A stretch of 64,000 nucleotides of DNA from Hymenobacter nivis (GCF_006439025.1 NZ_RCYZ01000008.1:62001-126000), one strand, 5' to 3'. Numbered from the stretch's first letter, positions 50,796 to 59,480 are shown. The notes: generated by a model from the sequence alone, not told the origin. A program made the numbers and translations.

Positions 50796-51770
50796 CTACG
50801 CCGGCACCAGCAGCGCCGCGAACCGGTCGGCCACGCGCCCGAAGCCTTTGGGGCTGGGGTGCAGCTCGTTGGCCCACCAGGTGCGGTAGGGCCCGCCGGT
50901 GGGCAGGGTGCCGCGCAGGTCCACGTACTGCACGTGGGCAAATTCGGGCCGGGCCACCACCTCGGCCAGCATCACGTTGAAGGCGTCGATGAGCTGCCGG
51001 GCCAAGGCTTTGCGCTGCGCCAGGTCGTGGTAGCCTTTCTGCTCGAAGCCGGGGGCCAGCCACGGGCCGGGCAAGGGGCCCCAGCCGCCCCAGAAGCCGC
51101 GGCCATCGGGCACGGGGTAGTCGTAGCCGTGCAGCAGGATGGGCAGCGGCTGGCCCGTGCGCGCCACGCAGATGTGCGTCACGGTGGCCAGGATGTTGAC
51201 GTAGGCCGCTTGCAGCCGCTCTTCGATGAGGCCCCGGACGATGGTTTCGTTCAGGCCGGGCGCCGCCGATTCGGCGTGGTTCAGCAGCACGTGGAAGTCG
51301 GCGCCGGCCACGTCGTTGCCCCCGCCGGACAGCAGGATGGCCCGCGGCAGCACCCCGCGCCGCAGCAGCACGTTCTCGAGGGTGCGGGCAAAGGCCTGGA
51401 GCTGGCCGCTTTCGTAGGACATGGCCTCCACAGGGTCGCCCCGGTGCGCCACCGATTCGACCTCGAACCCGTGCTGGTCTTCGAGCTGCTTGAGAATGTC
51501 GGTGCCCAGGTAATCGAACCACGAGTCGCCCTCGGCCACCAAGATGCCGGCGCTGGGCTGGCCCCCGAAGGCGGCGACGAACGCCTGCGCCACGGGCGGC
51601 AGCGCGGGGCCCGTCGCCCGCATTTCGAGGGGCGCGTTGGCTTGTTTTTTGGCGCGTTTTTTCAGCACCGTCAGCCGGGTTTGCAGGGCTTGGTCGCGCA
51701 GTTCCAGCGCTTGCTGGGCCTGGGCAGCGGCGCGCTGCAGGGCGGCGGCCATCACTTTTTTTGTTGCCAT
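50796..51770 (-). CDS. SGNH/GDSL-type hydrolase, cytosolic
   Basis: A 324-aa protein with a basic, coiled-coil N-terminus (residues 1-50, rich in Ala/Gln/Lys), then an SGNH core: EGDSWFDYLG (catalytic Ser83), SGGGNDVAG (the Asn block), and ELHPSPKGFGRVADR (the catalytic His block). No signal peptide is present. The intervening HGYDYPVPDGRGFW region also fits this group. Substrate unknown; deacylases and esterases are both possible. The start at 51770 gives the shortest product with a sensible N-terminus; the frame runs on to 51920 without an obvious start. Confidence 0.8.
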   Translation of the reverse strand: MATKKVMAAALQRAAAQAQQALELRDQALQTRLTVLKKRAKKQANAPLEMRATGPALPPVAQAFVAAFGGQPSAGILVAEGDSWFDYLGTDILKQLEDQHGFEVESVAHRGDPVEAMSYESGQLQAFARTLENVLLRRGVLPRAILLSGGGNDVAGADFHVLLNHAESAAPGLNETIVRGLIEERLQAAYVNILATVTHICVARTGQPLPILLHGYDYPVPDGRGFWGGWGPLPGPWLAPGFEQKGYHDLAQRKALARQLIDAFNVMLAEVVARPEFAHVQYVDLRGTLPTGGPYRTWWANELHPSPKGFGRVADRFAALLVPA

Positions 51771-51906
51771 GGGGCGTCGAGAACGAATCAATTGCTTTTG
51801 GGGTGGGGCCCCGGCGCACCTCCTGGGGCCCCACCCCAAAGGGCTCGGCGGAGTGTTCCGCAAAACACGGCTTTTACCAAATCTTCGGTTCCGCGGTTGC
51901 TGAACG

Positions 51907-52530
51907 TCAGGCCACCACACCGGCGCGCAGGGCCCACGCCACCAGCCCCACCAGCGTGCGGGCCCCCGACTTTTGGAGCAGGGCGCGGCGGTGGCTCTCC
52001 ACGGTGCGCACGCTCAGGTAGAGGTGGCCGGCAATTTCGCGGTTGCAGTAGTCGTCCACCACGAGGCGCAGCACTTCCAGCTCGCGCGGGCTGAAGGCGG
52101 TGGCCACCGCAGGGGCCCGGGACGGGCGCGCGGCGACCGGTGTCGCGGCAAGGCCTGGGGCCCCATCCAGCCACGGGGCCAGGGCGGCGGCCAAGGCCTG
52201 GGGCAGCACGTGGCGAGGCAGCACCAGCGCCGGGTGGGGCCCCGCGGGCGGGCGGGGGTGGCGGGCATCGGCCAGCAGCAGCAGGCGCTGGGCGGGGCGC
52301 ACCTGGCGCACCTGGGCCAGCAAGCGGGGCAGCGCCGGCCCGGGCAGGCCCCCGCCGTCGAGCACCACGGCGCCGAAGGGGCGGCGGGCCACCAGCGCGG
52401 CCACCTGGGTGGCATCGGCGGTGAGGGTGAGCAGCAGCTGGGGCCACCGCTGGCGCAACAGCCCCAGCAGGCCTTGCCGGAACAAACTGGGCGCGGCCAC
52501 GAGCAGCACGGTTGGGGAAGGAGCCGTCAT
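51907..52530 (-). CDS. LuxR-type response regulator with a degenerate receiver domain
   Basis: A 207-aa protein with an N-terminal receiver-like domain (1-110) and a C-terminal LuxR/NarL HTH (about 143-205; FSPRELEVLRLVVDDYCNREIAGHLYLSVRTVESHRRALLQKSG). In normal receivers two adjacent acidic residues follow the first strand; here VLLVAAPSLFRQG has Ala-Ala instead. Asp58 is present in VVLDGGG but the acidic pocket is missing, so phosphorylation by a histidine kinase is doubtful. No kinase gene is adjacent. An AT-rich palindrome lies upstream of the gene (52619-52654). Confidence 0.82.
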   Translation of the reverse strand: MTAPSPTVLLVAAPSLFRQGLLGLLRQRWPQLLLTLTADATQVAALVARRPFGAVVLDGGGLPGPALPRLLAQVRQVRPAQRLLLLADARHPRPPAGPHPALVLPRHVLPQALAAALAPWLDGAPGLAATPVAARPSRAPAVATAFSPRELEVLRLVVDDYCNREIAGHLYLSVRTVESHRRALLQKSGARTLVGLVAWALRAGVVA

Positions 52531-52618
52531 CTCAAGGGCAAGCGGGTGGCGGGGCGGCCGCCGGGCGTTGCCAGCTGGCAGTGCCCAGGGCCCCCGCGGG
52601 GTGAAAAGATGACCCAAA

Positions 52619-52654
52619 ATACTAAATATTTATTAACTAATATATATTTAGTAT
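52619..52654 (-). promoter_or_regulatory. AT-rich palindrome upstream of the LuxR-type regulator
   Basis: ATACTAAATAT (52619-52629) and its exact complement ATATTTAGTAT (52644-52654) are separated by 14 bp in a strikingly AT-rich 70-bp stretch. It lies 89 bp before the regulator start and 32 bp after the preceding gene. It is a good candidate for an operator, possibly autoregulatory. Confidence 0.5.
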
Positions 52655-52685
52655 AACTTTATTTTTAGGCCGATTACCACGCTGC

Positions 52686-52979
52686 TTACTCGCCGGGGCC
52701 CGGTACGTGCCAGATTTCGGTGCCCGGCGGCACCGTGGCCAGGGCCCCCAAGTCAATAAGCAGGCCGTAGGAAGTGGCGCCTTCGCGCTCAATCTCCTCC
52801 ACGGTGGCCGTGCCGGCCGCGCGAGGGCCCCCGGGCAGGCGGGCTTCAATGGGCAAGGAGGTGTGCAGGGCGTGGGCGCGCAGGGCCGCGTCGGGGCCGG
52901 CGGGCAGGGCCAGCAGGCCCAGGCCGGGCACGGTCCAAGCGGCGGCTACGCGTAGCAGGAAGGTGGGCGAATCGCTCAT
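52686..52979 (-). CDS. Small protein with an EF-Tu domain 2-like pattern, function unknown
   Basis: A 97-aa beta-rich protein: LLRVAAAWTVPGLGLLALPAGPDAALRAHALHTSLPIEARLPGG, followed by TATVEEIEREG and LLIDLGALATVPPGTEIWHVPG. The alternation of strands with a final GTEIWHV strand recalls the second (beta-barrel) domain of translation GTPases (as in ...GTVVxGxI...GDEVEI), but the similarity is only by pattern. No signal. The start at 52979 gives MSDSPTFLLRVAAAW. It is the gene upstream of the LuxR-type regulator and is separated from it by the AT-rich palindrome. Confidence 0.55.
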   Translation of the reverse strand: MSDSPTFLLRVAAAWTVPGLGLLALPAGPDAALRAHALHTSLPIEARLPGGPRAAGTATVEEIEREGATSYGLLIDLGALATVPPGTEIWHVPGPGE

Positions 52980-53084
52980 ACCCGGCCTTAACGGGCGCCA
53001 GGGCCCCACCGTTGGCCCATGCAAAAGCCCAGGCCCTGCAGGTGCAGAACCGGGGCTTACCGGAGGCAAAGCCGGCCGCAAAAA

Positions 53085-53753
53085 TTAGCGGCGGCGCATG
53101 AAAATCATCACGTAGTAGAGCAGCGTGGCCAGCGAGCTGATGGCCGCCACCACGTAGGTCATGGCCGCCCACCAGAGGGCATCTTTGGCCATGGCGTGCT
53201 CCTGCACGGTTACTACGCCGCGCTTGTCCATCCAAGCCAGGGCCCGGCGCGAGGCGTCGAACTCGACGGGCAGCGTAACGAACGAGAACAGGGTGGTGAG
53301 CGCAAACAGGGCAATGCCCAGGCCCAGCGGGATGACGCTGGTGCGCAGCATGAAGATGCCGGCCAGCAAAATCCAGGGCATGAAGCGCGACACGGCGCTG
53401 AGGGCCGGCACCATGGCCGAGCGGAACTGAAGCATGGAGTAGGCCGTGGCGTGCTGCACGGCGTGGCCGCACTCGTGGGCGGCTACGGCGGCGGCGGCGG
53501 CACTGCGCTCGGCGTACACGCCTTCGCTCAGGTTCACGGTTTTAGTGGCGGGGTTGTAGTGGTCGGTGAGGCTGCCCTCGGTGCTCTCGATGCGCACGTC
53601 GGTGATGCCGTGGTCGGCCAGCATCAACTCGGCAATCTGGGCCCCGGTGAGGCCCGATTGCAGGCCCACCTGGGCGTACTGCTTGAACTTGCTGCGCAGG
53701 CGCCACTGAATGCCCCAGCTCACGAGCATTAGCAGAATGATGAGGAAGTACAT
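53085..53753 (-). CDS. Zinc metallopeptidase, YugP family
   Basis: A 222-aa integral membrane metalloprotease with an N-terminal helix, a cytoplasm-facing catalytic stretch with AAHECGHAVQH (His93, Glu94, His97 zinc/catalytic) and three to four further helices. EFDASRRALAWMD supplies the third ligand region (Glu/Asp) that is characteristic of the family. This is the neutral zinc metallopeptidase (Zn_peptidase_2) family; substrates are unknown and a role in membrane-protein turnover is plausible. The gene is monocistronic. Confidence 0.92.
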   Translation of the reverse strand: MYFLIILLMLVSWGIQWRLRSKFKQYAQVGLQSGLTGAQIAELMLADHGITDVRIESTEGSLTDHYNPATKTVNLSEGVYAERSAAAAAVAAHECGHAVQHATAYSMLQFRSAMVPALSAVSRFMPWILLAGIFMLRTSVIPLGLGIALFALTTLFSFVTLPVEFDASRRALAWMDKRGVVTVQEHAMAKDALWWAAMTYVVAAISSLATLLYYVMIFMRRR

Positions 53754-53834
53754 GGCAAAAATTGGGTTAGGAAAACAAGGTTTTTAGGGCCCCTGGGGGC
53801 CCCAGCGCACGGAGCAAAAGAAGGGCCAATCGGG

Positions 53835-54314
53835 CTAAGCGCCGCGCCGGATTTTCTCCACGATGCGCGAAGTGCTGTAGCCCGGCACCAGGGGTACGGT
53901 CAGGACCTGCCCGCCGTTATTCAACACGAATTCGTGGCCCACAATTCCGTCAATGGCGTAATCGTCGCCCTTCACCAGCACGTCGGGCCGCACCGCCTCG
54001 ATGAGGGCCCGCGGCGTGGGCTCGCCGAAGAGCACCACGGCATCGACAAAGGCCAGGCTGGCCAGGATGCGGGCCCGGGCCTGCTCGTCTTGCAGCGGCC
54101 GGCCGGGCTTGAGGCAGCTCACCGAGGCGTCGGTGTTCAGGCCCACCACCAGGGCCCCGCCCAGGTGGTGGGCCTGCTCCAGGTAATCGACGTGCCCGAG
54201 GTGCAGCAAATCGAAGCAGCCGTTGGTGAACACCACGGCCCGGCCGGCGGCGCGCCACTCGGCCAGCTTGGCCGGCAACTGGTCCAGGGTCAGGATTTTA
54301 TCTTTCGTCCACAT
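53835..54314 (-). CDS. rfaE2: D-glycero-beta-D-manno-heptose 1-phosphate adenylyltransferase
   Basis: A 159-aa nucleotidyltransferase: FTNGCFDLLHLGHVDYLEQA holds the HxGH motif, followed by VGLNTDASVSCLKPGRPLQDE and KGDDYAIDGIVGHEFVLNNGGQVLTVPLVPGYSTSRIV. It makes ADP-heptose for the LPS inner core (RfaE C-terminal domain or HldE2). In Bacteroidota the kinase (rfaE1) and this transferase are separate genes. Start codons at 54314 and 54326 are both in frame; the shorter gives the family N-terminus (MWTKDKILTLDQL). Confidence 0.93.
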   Translation of the reverse strand: MWTKDKILTLDQLPAKLAEWRAAGRAVVFTNGCFDLLHLGHVDYLEQAHHLGGALVVGLNTDASVSCLKPGRPLQDEQARARILASLAFVDAVVLFGEPTPRALIEAVRPDVLVKGDDYAIDGIVGHEFVLNNGGQVLTVPLVPGYSTSRIVEKIRRGA

Positions 54315-54357
54315 GGGTTGAAACATTATTTTTTGAATGGCCTGCCCTCGCTGCTAA

Positions 54358-54390
54358 GGACGGTCATGCAGAGCGCCGCGAAGCATCTTT
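54358..54390. repeat. Half-copy of the REP-like element
   Basis: GGACGGTCATGCAGAGCGC followed by CGCGAAGCATCTTT is a single-arm relative of the palindrome at 34847-34947 and of the hairpin at 38018-38047. It abuts the stop codon of the FtsX-type gene. Confidence 0.7.
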
Positions 54391-55648
54391 ACTTGGCCCG
54401 TATGGCCTCCACGGGGTCCAAATTGGCGGCGATGATGGCGGGGATGATGCCGGCCAGGATGCCGATGCCCACCGACACGAGCAGGCCCAGCGCCACGTTG
54501 CCGCGCGAGAGAAACACCGGCATATAGTCTTGCGGCACCAGCGTGGCCAGCCACACCAGCAGGATGCCCAGCCCGCCGCCGAGCAGGCACAGAAACACGG
54601 CCTCGAACAGGAACTGGAAGAGGATGAAGAAGTTCTGGGCCCCCAGCGACTTCTGGATGCCGATGATGCTGGTGCGCTCGCGCACCGACACGAACATGAT
54701 GTTGGCGATGCCGAAGCCGCCCACCAGGATGGCAAACGAGCCGATGACGGCCCCCGCCACGCCGATGATGTCGAAGAGCTTGCCGATGGCCGAGGCAATC
54801 ATTTCGGGGCGGTTCAGGGCGAAGTTGTCTTCTTGCCGGGGCTTGAGGCCGCGGATGTTGCGCATCACGCCCTGCATCTCGTACTCCAGGTTGAGCAGGC
54901 CAGGGTCATCGTCGCGGCCCTTCACGCCCAGCGAAGGGCTGGGGGCCCCCATGCCGGTGGCGCTCAGGGCAAACAGCTTGGCGAAGGCCCCGTACGGCAC
55001 CAGGCAGTTGGCGTCGTTGCTGGGCGTGTCGAGCATGTTCTTGCCCTCCTTTTTCATCACCCCGATGACGATGAACTTGGCCCCGCGCACCTTGAACTCC
55101 TGGCCCAGGGCGTGGCCCTGGGGGTAGAGGTTTTCGGCGATGGTGGCCCCGATGATGGCCACCGGCCGGCCGTCGTTCATTTCCTGGGGCGTGAAGTAGC
55201 GGCCGTCCTCCACGGGCACGTTGCTGATGGCGCGGTACTCGTAGCTCACGCCCTGCAAGGCGCAGTCGGCCACGGAGTTGGGCCCCGCCTTGAGGGTGTT
55301 GCCGCCGCTGGCCACGAAGATGGCCACGCCCTTGTTGTTGGGCCCCAGGCGCTTTTGCAGCTCCCGAAACTCGCGCTCGGTGGGCACGGGCCGGTTGAAG
55401 TACTTCCACCAGGGCCGGTTGGCGTCGAACTTCCAGGGCCACTTGCCCACGTAAATCACCTTGTCGCCGATGAAGTCCATGCTGTGGCGCACGTTGGCCT
55501 CCAGCGAATCGACGACGGCAAACACGGCGATGATGGCGAAAATGCCCACCGTGACGCCCAGCAGCGAGAGCACCGTGCGCAGCACGTTGCTCCGCAGGGC
55601 ATCCCAGGCAAAACGGAGGCTTTCGAAGGTGAGGCGCAGGGCGAGCAT
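54389..55648 (-). CDS. ABC transporter permease of the MacB/FtsX type
   Basis: A 419-aa membrane protein: an N-terminal helix (TVLSLLGVTVGIFAIIAVFAVVDSLEANV), a large periplasmic MacB core domain (about residues 45-280, with FVASGGNTLKAGPNSVAD and GPVAIIGATIAENLYPQG-type blocks), and three C-terminal helices (AIGSFAILVGGFGIANIMFVSVRERTSIIGIQKSLGA, ...LGILLVWLATLVP, ...GILAGIIPAIIAANLDPVEAIRAK). The final AxxPVEALR-like motif is typical. Its ATPase partner is not encoded next to it. Substrates could be lipoproteins or small molecules. Confidence 0.9.
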   Translation of the reverse strand: MLALRLTFESLRFAWDALRSNVLRTVLSLLGVTVGIFAIIAVFAVVDSLEANVRHSMDFIGDKVIYVGKWPWKFDANRPWWKYFNRPVPTEREFRELQKRLGPNNKGVAIFVASGGNTLKAGPNSVADCALQGVSYEYRAISNVPVEDGRYFTPQEMNDGRPVAIIGATIAENLYPQGHALGQEFKVRGAKFIVIGVMKKEGKNMLDTPSNDANCLVPYGAFAKLFALSATGMGAPSPSLGVKGRDDDPGLLNLEYEMQGVMRNIRGLKPRQEDNFALNRPEMIASAIGKLFDIIGVAGAVIGSFAILVGGFGIANIMFVSVRERTSIIGIQKSLGAQNFFILFQFLFEAVFLCLLGGGLGILLVWLATLVPQDYMPVFLSRGNVALGLLVSVGIGILAGIIPAIIAANLDPVEAIRAK

Positions 55649-55792
55649 GGGGTAAAGGTAGCGCGGGCGCGAACTGCCGAGGTGGAATTGGACTTATTGG
55701 GATGTACTGCCAAGCGGTGCTGGCCCCGCAGGGGCCCTAACGCAACCCGGGCCAGGCAAAAGGACCCGCCCGCCGCATCCAAAAAAAAGCAG

Positions 55793-55800
55793 TACTTTTG
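55793..55800 (+). promoter_or_regulatory. -7 element of queA
   Basis: TACTTTTG, an exact match to TAnnTTTG, lies about 40 nt upstream of the queA start. Confidence 0.6.
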
Positions 55801-55840
55801 CGTTCCCAAATTTCGTTAACTTCCCCCTAATACTGCCCGG

Positions 55841-56896
55841 ATGGCCATGAAATTGCATGAGTTCAAGTTTGAACTCCCCCAAGAGCTAGTTGCTACGCAC
55901 CCGGCCCGCAACCGCGACGACAGCCGCCTGATGGTGCTGAACCGCGCCACCGGCACCATCGAGCACCGCAACTTCAAAGATATTCTCGACTATTTCACCG
56001 AAGGCGACACCTTCGTGCTCAACGACACCAAGGTTTTTCCGGCCCGCATGTACGGCAACAAGGAAAAGACCGGCGCCACGATTGAGGTGTTTTTGCTGCG
56101 CGAGCTGAACAAGGAGCTGCGCCTGTGGGACGTGCTGGTGGACCCGGCCCGGAAAATCCGCGTCGGCAACAAGCTGTACTTCGGCGAGAGCGACATGGTG
56201 GCCGAGGTCATCGACAACACCACCTCGCGCGGCCGCACCATCAAGTTTTTGTTCGACGGTTCGGACGAGGATTTCCGCAAGGCCCTCTACGAGCTGGGCG
56301 AGACGCCCATCCCGAAGGAGACGCTGAACCGCGAAACCGAGCCCGCCGACAAGGAGCGCTACCAGACCATTTACGCCGAGAACATTGGCGCGGTGGCCGT
56401 GCCCGCGGCCGGCCTGCACTTCACCCGCGAGGTGATGAAGCGCATGGAAATCAAGGGCATCGAGACGGCGGCCGTGACGCTGCACGTGGGCCTGGGCACC
56501 TTCCGCACGGTGGACGTGGAGGATTTGACCAAGCACAAAACGGACTCCGAGAACTTCATCGTGGGCCCCGAGGCCTGCGCCGTGGTGAACAAGGCGCTGG
56601 ACGCCAAGAAGCGCGTGTGCGCCATTGGCACCACCACGCTGCGCGCCATGGAATCGTCGGTGTCGGCCAACGCCCGCATGAAGCCCACCCAGGGCTGGAA
56701 CGACCGGTTCATCTTCCCGCCCTACGAGTTCAAAATCGCCAACTGCCTGCTCACCAACCTCCACCTGCCGGAGAGCACGCTCATCATGATTACGGCTGCC
56801 TTCGCCGGCTACCCGCTGCTGATGGAAGCCTACAAGGAAGCCATCAAGGAGAAGTACCGCTTCTTCAGCTACGGCGACGCCATGCTGATTCTGTAA
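55841..56896 (+). CDS. queA: S-adenosylmethionine:tRNA ribosyltransferase-isomerase
   Basis: QueA transfers the ribosyl part of SAM to preQ1-tRNA to make epoxyqueuosine in the wobble base of four tRNAs. The 351-aa protein has the start HEFKFELPQELVATHPARNRDDSRLMVLNR, VLNDTKVFPARMYG, AVAVPAAGLHFTREVM (family GLHF motif), HVGLGTFRTV and NLHLPESTLIMI. The length is normal. Starts at 55841 and 55847 (MKLHEFKF) are both possible. It is transcribed alone and ends at a strong terminator. Confidence 0.96.
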   Translation: MAMKLHEFKFELPQELVATHPARNRDDSRLMVLNRATGTIEHRNFKDILDYFTEGDTFVLNDTKVFPARMYGNKEKTGATIEVFLLRELNKELRLWDVLVDPARKIRVGNKLYFGESDMVAEVIDNTTSRGRTIKFLFDGSDEDFRKALYELGETPIPKETLNRETEPADKERYQTIYAENIGAVAVPAAGLHFTREVMKRMEIKGIETAAVTLHVGLGTFRTVDVEDLTKHKTDSENFIVGPEACAVVNKALDAKKRVCAIGTTTLRAMESSVSANARMKPTQGWNDRFIFPPYEFKIANCLLTNLHLPESTLIMITAAFAGYPLLMEAYKEAIKEKYRFFSYGDAMLIL

Positions 56897-56924
56897 GGGT
56901 GAATTTTGATTGAGTGAATGAGTG

Positions 56925-56961
56925 AAGGCTCGGCTGTGTTTGCGGCCGGGCCTTTTCTTTT
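56925..56961 (+). terminator. Terminator of queA
   Basis: A 12-bp stem (AAGGCTCGGCTG / CGGCCGGGCCTT, with one mismatch and wobble pairs), a 6-nt loop and a T-rich tail (TTTTCTTTT). Confidence 0.85.
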
Positions 56962-57057
56962 GTACTGCGGGCGCTGCGGGTTAGCGCGTGGGGCCCTACC
57001 GTTCAGCTCTCAGGCTCGCAACGTTCACGCTACCTACTTCTTACCCTAAATACCCTT

Positions 57058-57765
57058 ATGCCTGCCCCGTTCTCTTCTCAAACCGCCGCGCCGCGCTACG
57101 CCATTTTGGTGGCCGGGGGCACGGGCACGCGCATGGGCGCGGGCATGCCCAAGCAGTTTTTGCTGCTGCGCGGGGCCCCGGTGCTGCTGCACACGCTGCG
57201 CCGCTTCGCCGAGCCAGGGCTGGCCGTGGCCGAAATTATTGTGGTGCTGCCCGCCGACCAGCTGGCCACCTGGCAGGCCCTGTGCGCCGAGCACGGCGTG
57301 GATATTTCGCACCGGCTGGTGGCCGGGGGGCCCACCCGCTGGGCCTCGGTGAAGGCCGGCCTGGGGGCCCTGGCCGGCCACGCCCAGGGCTTGGTGGCCG
57401 TGCACGACGGCGTGCGCCCGCTGGTGAGCGCCGCCGTGGTGGCGCGCACCTACGCCGCTGCTGCCCAGCACGCCGCCGCCGCCGCCGCCGTGGCCCCCAA
57501 AGACTCGGTGCGCACGCTCTCGCAGCACGGCTCCTCGGCCCTCAACCGCAGCCGCCTGCGCCTGATGCAGACCCCCCAGACCTTCGAAATTGACCTGCTG
57601 CGCCGCGCCTACGCCATGCCCGAGTTGCCCACCTTCACCGACGATGCCAGCGTGGTGGACGACCTCTGCCGGGTGGAACTGGTGGAGGGCGACTACCGCA
57701 ATTTAAAAATCACAACGCCGGAAGATTTGCTGGTGGCCGAGGCGTTGCTGGGGCCCCTAGAATAA
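57058..57765 (+). CDS. ispD: 2-C-methyl-D-erythritol 4-phosphate cytidylyltransferase
   Basis: IspD transfers CMP to MEP in the non-mevalonate isoprenoid pathway, which also feeds the carotenoids made by the crt genes here. The 235-aa protein has the nucleotidyltransferase loop AILVAGGTGTRMGAGMPKQFLLLRG near residue 14, VHDGVRPLVSAAVV, and the C-terminal PEDLLVAEALL. The Bacteroidota form usually starts without an N-terminal extension; here 15 residues precede the loop. It is a single gene. Confidence 0.94.
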   Translation: MPAPFSSQTAAPRYAILVAGGTGTRMGAGMPKQFLLLRGAPVLLHTLRRFAEPGLAVAEIIVVLPADQLATWQALCAEHGVDISHRLVAGGPTRWASVKAGLGALAGHAQGLVAVHDGVRPLVSAAVVARTYAAAAQHAAAAAAVAPKDSVRTLSQHGSSALNRSRLRLMQTPQTFEIDLLRRAYAMPELPTFTDDASVVDDLCRVELVEGDYRNLKITTPEDLLVAEALLGPLE

Positions 57766-57853
57766 AAGGAAATCGCCGTTTTAAACGATTTGTTATCCTG
57801 CTTACCCTACCCTCCCATCCCCATACCTTTCTACCCTCCCACCTTCCTACTCC

Positions 57854-58654
57854 ATGACCTACACCCGCCTGCTCTACGACGTGCGCCCCGATGGCGTGGC
57901 TACCATTACCCTCAACCGGCCCGAGGTGTTCAATGCCTTCGACGACGCGCTGAGCTACGAGCTGCAAGACGCCTGGAAGCAGGTGGCGCGCGACGCCGCC
58001 GTGCGGGCCGTGGTGCTGACCGGGGCCGGCCGGGCCTTTTGCTCGGGGCAGGACTTGAAGGCGGCCAAAGAGGCGGAGGCCGCCGGGGGGGCCCCGCGCT
58101 CGTTCCACGACTCGCTGCACCAACGCTACAACCCCATCATCCGGGCCATGCGGGGGCTGCCCAAGCCCATTATCGGGCGGCTGAACGGCGTGGCGGCGGG
58201 CGCTGGCTGCTCGCTGGCCCTGGCCTGCGACGCGCTGGTGGCCAGCTCCGAAGCTTCGCTGATCGAGGCGTTTATCAACATCGGGCTGGTGCCCGACTCG
58301 GGCTCGTCGTGGTTTTTGCCGCGGCTGGTGGGCACGCTCAAGGCGTTTGAGCTGTGCGCGCTGGGCTCGAAAGTGCCGGCCGAGGAGGCCCTGCGCCTGG
58401 GGCTGGTGAACCAAGTGGTGGCCCCCGACCAGCTCGACGACGCCACCTACGCCCTGGCCGCCCGCTACGCCGGGGCCCCCACCCGCAGCATCGGCCTGCT
58501 CAAGCAAATGCTGAACAAGGCCGCCACCGCCACCCTCGACGAGGTGCTGGACTACGAGGCTCATTGCCAGGAGTTGGCCGGCGCTACGGCCGACTACCGC
58601 GAGGGCGTGGCCGCTTTCGCCGAAAAGCGGAAACCCGTTTTCACCGGGCACTAG
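57854..58654 (+). CDS. Enoyl-CoA hydratase/isomerase family protein (PaaG-like)
   Basis: A 266-aa crotonase-fold enzyme. GRAFCSGQDL holds the oxyanion-hole Gly-Gln pair, and GVAAGAGCSLALACDALVASSEASLIEAFINIGLVPDSGSSWFLPRLVG is the core, with the Glu and Asp that take part in hydration or isomerisation. The DSGSSWFLPRLVG end of this block resembles PaaG-type isomerases of phenylacetate degradation more than simple hydratases; no other paa gene is nearby. The substrate remains open. It follows ispD by 88 bp and may share its transcript. Confidence 0.85.
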   Translation: MTYTRLLYDVRPDGVATITLNRPEVFNAFDDALSYELQDAWKQVARDAAVRAVVLTGAGRAFCSGQDLKAAKEAEAAGGAPRSFHDSLHQRYNPIIRAMRGLPKPIIGRLNGVAAGAGCSLALACDALVASSEASLIEAFINIGLVPDSGSSWFLPRLVGTLKAFELCALGSKVPAEEALRLGLVNQVVAPDQLDDATYALAARYAGAPTRSIGLLKQMLNKAATATLDEVLDYEAHCQELAGATADYREGVAAFAEKRKPVFTGH

Positions 58655-58660
58655 CCACTG

Positions 58661-58676
58661 CGCCGGGGCCCCGGCG
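58661..58676. repeat. 16-bp GGGGCCCC-centred palindrome
   Basis: CGCCGGGGCCCCGGCG is a perfect palindrome in the gap after the enoyl-CoA hydratase-like gene. A second, imperfect one follows at 58683-58705 (GGGCCC words). No T-run is present. Confidence 0.6.
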
Positions 58677-58804
58677 GGGGGCCCAAGGGCCCTAGTGGGC
58701 GGCCACGGAGTAAGCTCAACCGTTTGACAGGGAGATATTTGCTTCAACTTACGCGCACCGCTGGCGTATAATGGCACTTCCTTGTCCTTTTTTTTCCCTT
58801 TCCC

Positions 58805-59425
58805 ATGAACCGCTCCCTCCTGCCCGCCCTCGCCGCCGGCTTGCTCGCCTTTAGTGCTTGCAACAGCGCCGACAAGCCCACCACCGCCAGCCAGCCCGAA
58901 ACCACGCCGCCCGCCGAAAACGCCGCTCCCCCGATGGCCAACACCACCGATACGGCCGCGACCGCCGGGGCCCCCGGGGCCGCCGCCATGGCCCCCATGA
59001 GCGACAACGACTTTATCACTAAAGTGGACGAAGGCGGCCACAATGAGATGGGCCTGAGCAAGGTTGTGCTGACGAAAAACCCGTCGGCTACCGTGAAAGC
59101 TTACGCTAACAAAATGATTGCCGACCACACCAAGGCCGGTGCTGAGCTGACGCCCATTGCCAAAGCGCACGGCGTGAAGCTGAAGGGCATGATGGACGCC
59201 GAGCACCAAACCATCCGCGAAGCCATGCTGAAAATGTCGGGCCCCGCCCTGGAGAAAAAGTACATGGACCAGATGGTGACCGACCACGACAAGACGGTGG
59301 CCCTGTTCCAAAGCGAAATTGCCAACGGCAAGCAGGCCGATACCAAGGCCTTTGCCTCTAAGACGTTGCCCACCATCCAGGCGCACGACACCATGGCTAA
59401 GTCTGATGACAAGATGAAGATGTAA
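58805..59425 (+). CDS. DUF4142 family lipoprotein
   Basis: A 206-aa protein: a lipoprotein signal (LLAFSACNS; lipidated Cys19), a Thr/Pro/Ala-rich linker to about residue 65, and a DUF4142 domain (67-200), a four-helix ferritin-like bundle with MSDNDFITKVDEGGHNEMGLSKVVL, ANKMIADHTKAGAEL and MDQMVTDHDKTVALFQSEIAN, whose His residues sit in the usual metal-type positions. Function is not established; periplasmic or outer-membrane location is expected. It ends at an excellent terminator. Confidence 0.92.
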   Translation: MNRSLLPALAAGLLAFSACNSADKPTTASQPETTPPAENAAPPMANTTDTAATAGAPGAAAMAPMSDNDFITKVDEGGHNEMGLSKVVLTKNPSATVKAYANKMIADHTKAGAELTPIAKAHGVKLKGMMDAEHQTIREAMLKMSGPALEKKYMDQMVTDHDKTVALFQSEIANGKQADTKAFASKTLPTIQAHDTMAKSDDKMKM

Positions 59426-59449
59426 GCACCGCGCTTTGCTGTTGCCCCC

Positions 59450-59480
59450 AGCCGCTGCCCTTTGGGCAGCGGCTTTTTTA
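59450..59480 (+). terminator. Terminator of the DUF4142 gene
   Basis: A perfect 11-bp stem (AGCCGCTGCCC / GGGCAGCGGCT) with a TTT loop and a T-run of six. Confidence 0.9.
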
